64,000 bases of DNA from Pseudomonas sp. PDM15 (GTDB lineage: Bacteria > Pseudomonadota > Gammaproteobacteria > Pseudomonadales > Pseudomonadaceae): NCBI RefSeq assembly GCF_014851565.1, contig NZ_JACVAA010000009.1:116751-180750 (forward strand). The letters are read 5' to 3'. Positions 62,669 to 64,000 of the stretch are shown here, piece by piece; position 1 is the first letter of the stretch; each line of letters begins with the position of its first letter. Both the position numbers and the translations under genes were made by a program. Under the pieces are notes generated by a model. The model had not been told where the DNA came from. It worked only from the letters and a program-made list of their open reading frames with translations, and made no database searches.

Positions 62669-62885
62669 GGGTATATCCCTTCAAGGAGCTTCGTAATAGC
62701 CATCGAAACTATTCCTTACTAATTCCGATAGTAAAACAAGATAGCTGCAATCCATTGCAGGATAGTGCCGATGACAGGCAATGACAACGGCTGTGCCTAA
62801 TGTTATTCTTTCGAGTGTGCAATACTCACAGGCGCAAGCGCGCAGAAACCACCCTTGTCAGCCTCGACGCAGGAGTTTGTCAGTG

Positions 62886-63254
62886 ATGAAGAAAATTCTC
62901 GGGCTCGTTGTTCTTTCGCTTTTCGCGATCGGCGCTTCGGCCGCGGATCTGATGGCGTCCTCGACGGCGCCAACCGTCACCCAGAGCATCGTTGTAGAAG
63001 GTGCCGCCTGCCCGGGTGTTGGGGCAACGGGGTTCTCTTCGACGGGTCTGCTACTTTCTTGCCAATCCGGTCTCTGGGCAAAGAGTGCCGGCCTACCTGA
63101 CATTACTGTGGCTAGCTGTATGTGTACCACAAGCAATTGCTATTGCGCACCAATATGTCCGGCAGGATATACCCTCGTAAGTGCTGTGTTCTCCGGCATA
63201 AATTCAAATAGCCATCTTCGTAACAGGATGCACACGGGTCTTTGTAGCAAGTGA
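62886..63254 (+). CDS. Secreted mini-PilV-like protein carrying shufflon cassette A
   Basis: 122 aa from ATG 62886 with AGGAG upstream. Signal peptide MKKILGLVVLSLFAIGASA, then a short constant part with CPGVGATGFSSTG and LLLSCQSGLW. This C...G...LL.CQSG.W pattern is that at the end of the constant region of PilV shufflon proteins. The codons for Cys59-Gly62 coincide with an sfx-like site (63059-63077). Everything after it is a swappable C-terminus, presently with six further cysteines in SCMCTTSNCYCAPIC and two later. Unlike PilV (over 400 aa), the constant part is only ~58 residues. Probably a surface or pilus-tip adhesin. Confidence 0.8.
   Translation: MKKILGLVVLSLFAIGASAADLMASSTAPTVTQSIVVEGAACPGVGATGFSSTGLLLSCQSGLWAKSAGLPDITVASCMCTTSNCYCAPICPAGYTLVSAVFSGINSNSHLRNRMHTGLCSK
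63059..63077 (+). repeat. sfx-like recombination site 1
   Basis: TTGCCAATCCGGTCTCTGG. The core TTGCCAATCCGG is shared with sites 2 and 3, and the whole closely matches the 19-bp sfx site of R64-type shufflons (TGCCAATCCGGT then TGG). Plus-strand orientation. Confidence 0.85.
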
Positions 63255-63278
63255 CCGTCCGCATCTTAATCAATTAAT

Positions 63279-63302
63279 AAAGGGCCTTGCGGCCCTTTTT
63301 CA
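63279..63302. terminator. Bidirectional terminator inside the shufflon
   Basis: AAAGGGCC-TTGC-GGCCCTTTTT, placed between the ends of cassettes A and B, so whichever is expressed is terminated. Confidence 0.8.
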
Positions 63303-63587
63303 TTCAACACACTGAACAGTAACGCTTGTGTTGTCTGGCGTTTTATATGGCTCCGAATAGTTGAAGCCAAGTCCGATCTCATTGACCAACCCAAATGCAT
63401 ATCCGAGCCCATAAGCCTGATTTAGACCTAAGCAAAATCTACTTCCGCAGGTTGAGGAGTAGCGAACATAGTCATAGTTGGCCATAGCTATATCAGCGCC
63501 AAACTGAGTGCACCAATCTCTGATTACTTGCGCGGTTGTATCGAAGCGGCGTGCATTAGATGTTTTCTTCATGCGACCGGATTGGCA
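63300..63587 (-). CDS. Silent shufflon cassette B (alternative C-terminus)
   Basis: Open from the TGC of site 2 (63587) to 63300: CQSGR followed by MKKTSNARRF and ~80 residues ending SVTVQCVE. It is in the same frame relative to the sfx core as the expressed gene. No promoter or ribosome site of its own; it becomes expressed only after inversion. Five cysteines including the core one; Gly/Tyr-rich middle. Lower GC than neighbouring genes. Confidence 0.75.
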   Translation of the reverse strand, partial: CQSGRMKKTSNARRFDTTAQVIRDWCTQFGADIAMANYDYVRYSSTCGSRFCLGLNQAYGLGYAFGLVNEIGLGFNYSEPYKTPDNTSVTVQCVE

Positions 63588-63588
63588 A
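63570..63588 (-). repeat. sfx-like recombination site 2
   Basis: On the minus strand TTGCCAATCCGGTCGCATG; the 12-bp core is identical to site 1 and in inverted orientation. Confidence 0.82.
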
Positions 63589-63593
63589 GCTAG

Positions 63594-63884
63594 TTAGAAG
63601 CAACTCACTCCACATCGCGTATTCGCTGTATCCGCATGGGTTTGCAGAAGCCATTGGTTGCCTGAGAGGTAGATATAACAAGAGAACCCGGTATTCACAC
63701 CGCCCGTGTCATCAAATTCAGTCGTCCGGGTTGAGTTGTAGGCATAGGCAAGCGCGCAGAACTTATATTGGCCAGGGCTGCCAATATTGGACACACGAGT
63801 TGCGCCAGACCTATCCCCAGCAACAGTTATATCCAAAATGCGAGAGACCGCACCTACATCCGATTCCCACACCCCGGATTGGCA
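63594..63884 (-). CDS. Silent shufflon cassette C (alternative C-terminus)
   Basis: Open from the TGC of site 3 (63884) to 63594, about 5 bp before site 2. It begins CQSGVWESDVGAV and contains FCALAYAYNST, SCYIYLSGNQWLL and a CGVSCF end. The regular Cys/Trp placement is like PilV C-terminal cassettes that bind recipient lipopolysaccharide. Silent in this orientation. Upstream of site 3 the frame is closed by a stop, so the shufflon ends there. Confidence 0.75.
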   Translation of the reverse strand, partial: CQSGVWESDVGAVSRILDITVAGDRSGATRVSNIGSPGQYKFCALAYAYNSTRTTEFDDTGGVNTGFSCYIYLSGNQWLLQTHADTANTRCGVSCF

Positions 63885-63885
63885 A
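63867..63885 (-). repeat. sfx-like recombination site 3
   Basis: On the minus strand TTGCCAATCCGGGGTGTGG; the 12-bp core is identical, with the distal TGG kept. Same orientation as site 2. Confidence 0.8.
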
Positions 63886-63946
63886 AACAGCAGCTACGGC
63901 GCGGCCTCCAAGCAATTTCTCCTGATACTTTATTGAAAAAATTGTC

Positions 63947-64000
63947 TCAGCACGCGGCCGCGAGCGGATCCACCATCACCACGCGCCTCTCATCGATCAT
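63947..64000 (-). CDS. 3' end of a gene reaching in from the right
   Basis: Seventeen codons and a TGA (63949-63947), reading MIDERRVVMVDPLAAAC at the window edge. It is transcribed towards the shufflon. In other shufflons the Rci recombinase gene is adjacent, so this is a candidate, but the fragment is too short to identify. Confidence 0.35.
   Translation of the reverse strand: MIDERRVVMVDPLAAAC

Larger units (their letters stand above)
63078..63888. mobile_element. Shufflon: invertible segments with alternative C-termini
   Basis: Between site 1 (plus strand) and sites 2 and 3 (minus strand) lie two segments. The first, sites 1 to 2 (~0.5 kb), carries cassette A on plus and cassette B on minus. 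The second, sites 2 to 3 (~0.3 kb), carries cassette C on minus. Inversion between site 1 and site 2 or 3 joins B or C in frame to the constant N-terminus. A terminator between A and B works in both orientations. No Rci-type recombinase lies within the window; it may be just beyond the right edge. Confidence 0.8.

Noticed and set aside
63950..63990. NotI, BamHI and ClaI-like sites with CACCATCACCAC at the right end, resembling a cloning vector tail
   Set aside because: The bases also read as an open C-terminus on the minus strand in continuity with the plasmid. Such sites occur by chance in GC-rich DNA, and nothing else vector-like is seen.

Overview
The window looks like part of a large conjugative plasmid from a Pseudomonas-type gammaproteobacterium. 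The evidence is an iteron origin with a Rep_3 initiator, a parA-parS-parB partition locus, GC-rich coding with strong Shine-Dalgarno sites, and scattered genes of an I-type (Dot/Icm, type IVB) conjugation system. No rRNA, tRNA, insertion sequence or CRISPR array was recognised. The host and plasmid family are inferred from gene content only.

Layout. (1) 1-8,375: transfer genes. TraP/DotF-like (partial) and TraO/DotG-like proteins are on the minus strand. Divergent from them are a 388-aa unknown, a small ORF, the TraU/DotO/IcmB ATPase, an LPD7-like protein and a small secreted protein. (2) 8,386-12,835: oriV with about 15 iterons, a DnaA box and an AT-rich segment, then repA, parA, three 17-bp palindromes and parB. 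(3) 12,900-17,224: topoisomerase III, three small genes and a frameshifted higA remnant. (4) 17,295-21,088, minus strand: TraY/DotA, an IcmV/TraX-like protein and a secreted protein in the TraW position. (5) 21,624-32,584: a giant strawberry-notch helicase with a second gene apparently overprinted on its linker, a PcfJ-like protein, small unknown genes and a lytic transglycosylase pair. (6) 32,650-37,718: minus-strand accessory genes including a small HTH protein, a CPBP protease, a nucleotidyltransferase-fold protein and Zn-ribbon proteins. Part of this area shares an 18-bp palindrome. (7) 37,797-47,025: a KorB/ParB-like protein, an EAL protein, PriA, a UvrD-type helicase and a HerA-like ATPase carrying a DUF5710-like insert behind a terminator-bearing leader. 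(8) 47,082-51,748: DsbC and envelope proteins. (9) 51,794-62,668: mostly unknown small operons, with an ADP-ribosyltransferase-like protein, an HU protein, a YcbK-like peptidase and an HNH protein. (10) 62,886-64,000: a compact shufflon. A short secreted protein has its C-terminus split at an sfx-like site, with two alternative C-terminal cassettes bounded by inverted copies of that site.

How it fits together. Rep, the iterons, ParAB and topoisomerase III maintain the replicon. PriA, the UvrD-like helicase and the strawberry-notch helicase suggest the plasmid brings its own fork-restart and remodelling proteins. The Dot/Icm-like proteins, a transglycosylase, DsbC and lipoproteins build or service the envelope-spanning transfer machine. 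The shufflon probably varies a surface or pilus-tip protein that selects recipients. The KorB-like protein, HTH protein, HU and several palindromes are candidate regulators. The strongest leads are the minimal shufflon (62,886-63,885), the overprinted gene (22,657-23,160), the three-copy palindrome regulon (28,818/32,884/35,470) and the ADP-ribosyltransferase operon (53,294-54,777).
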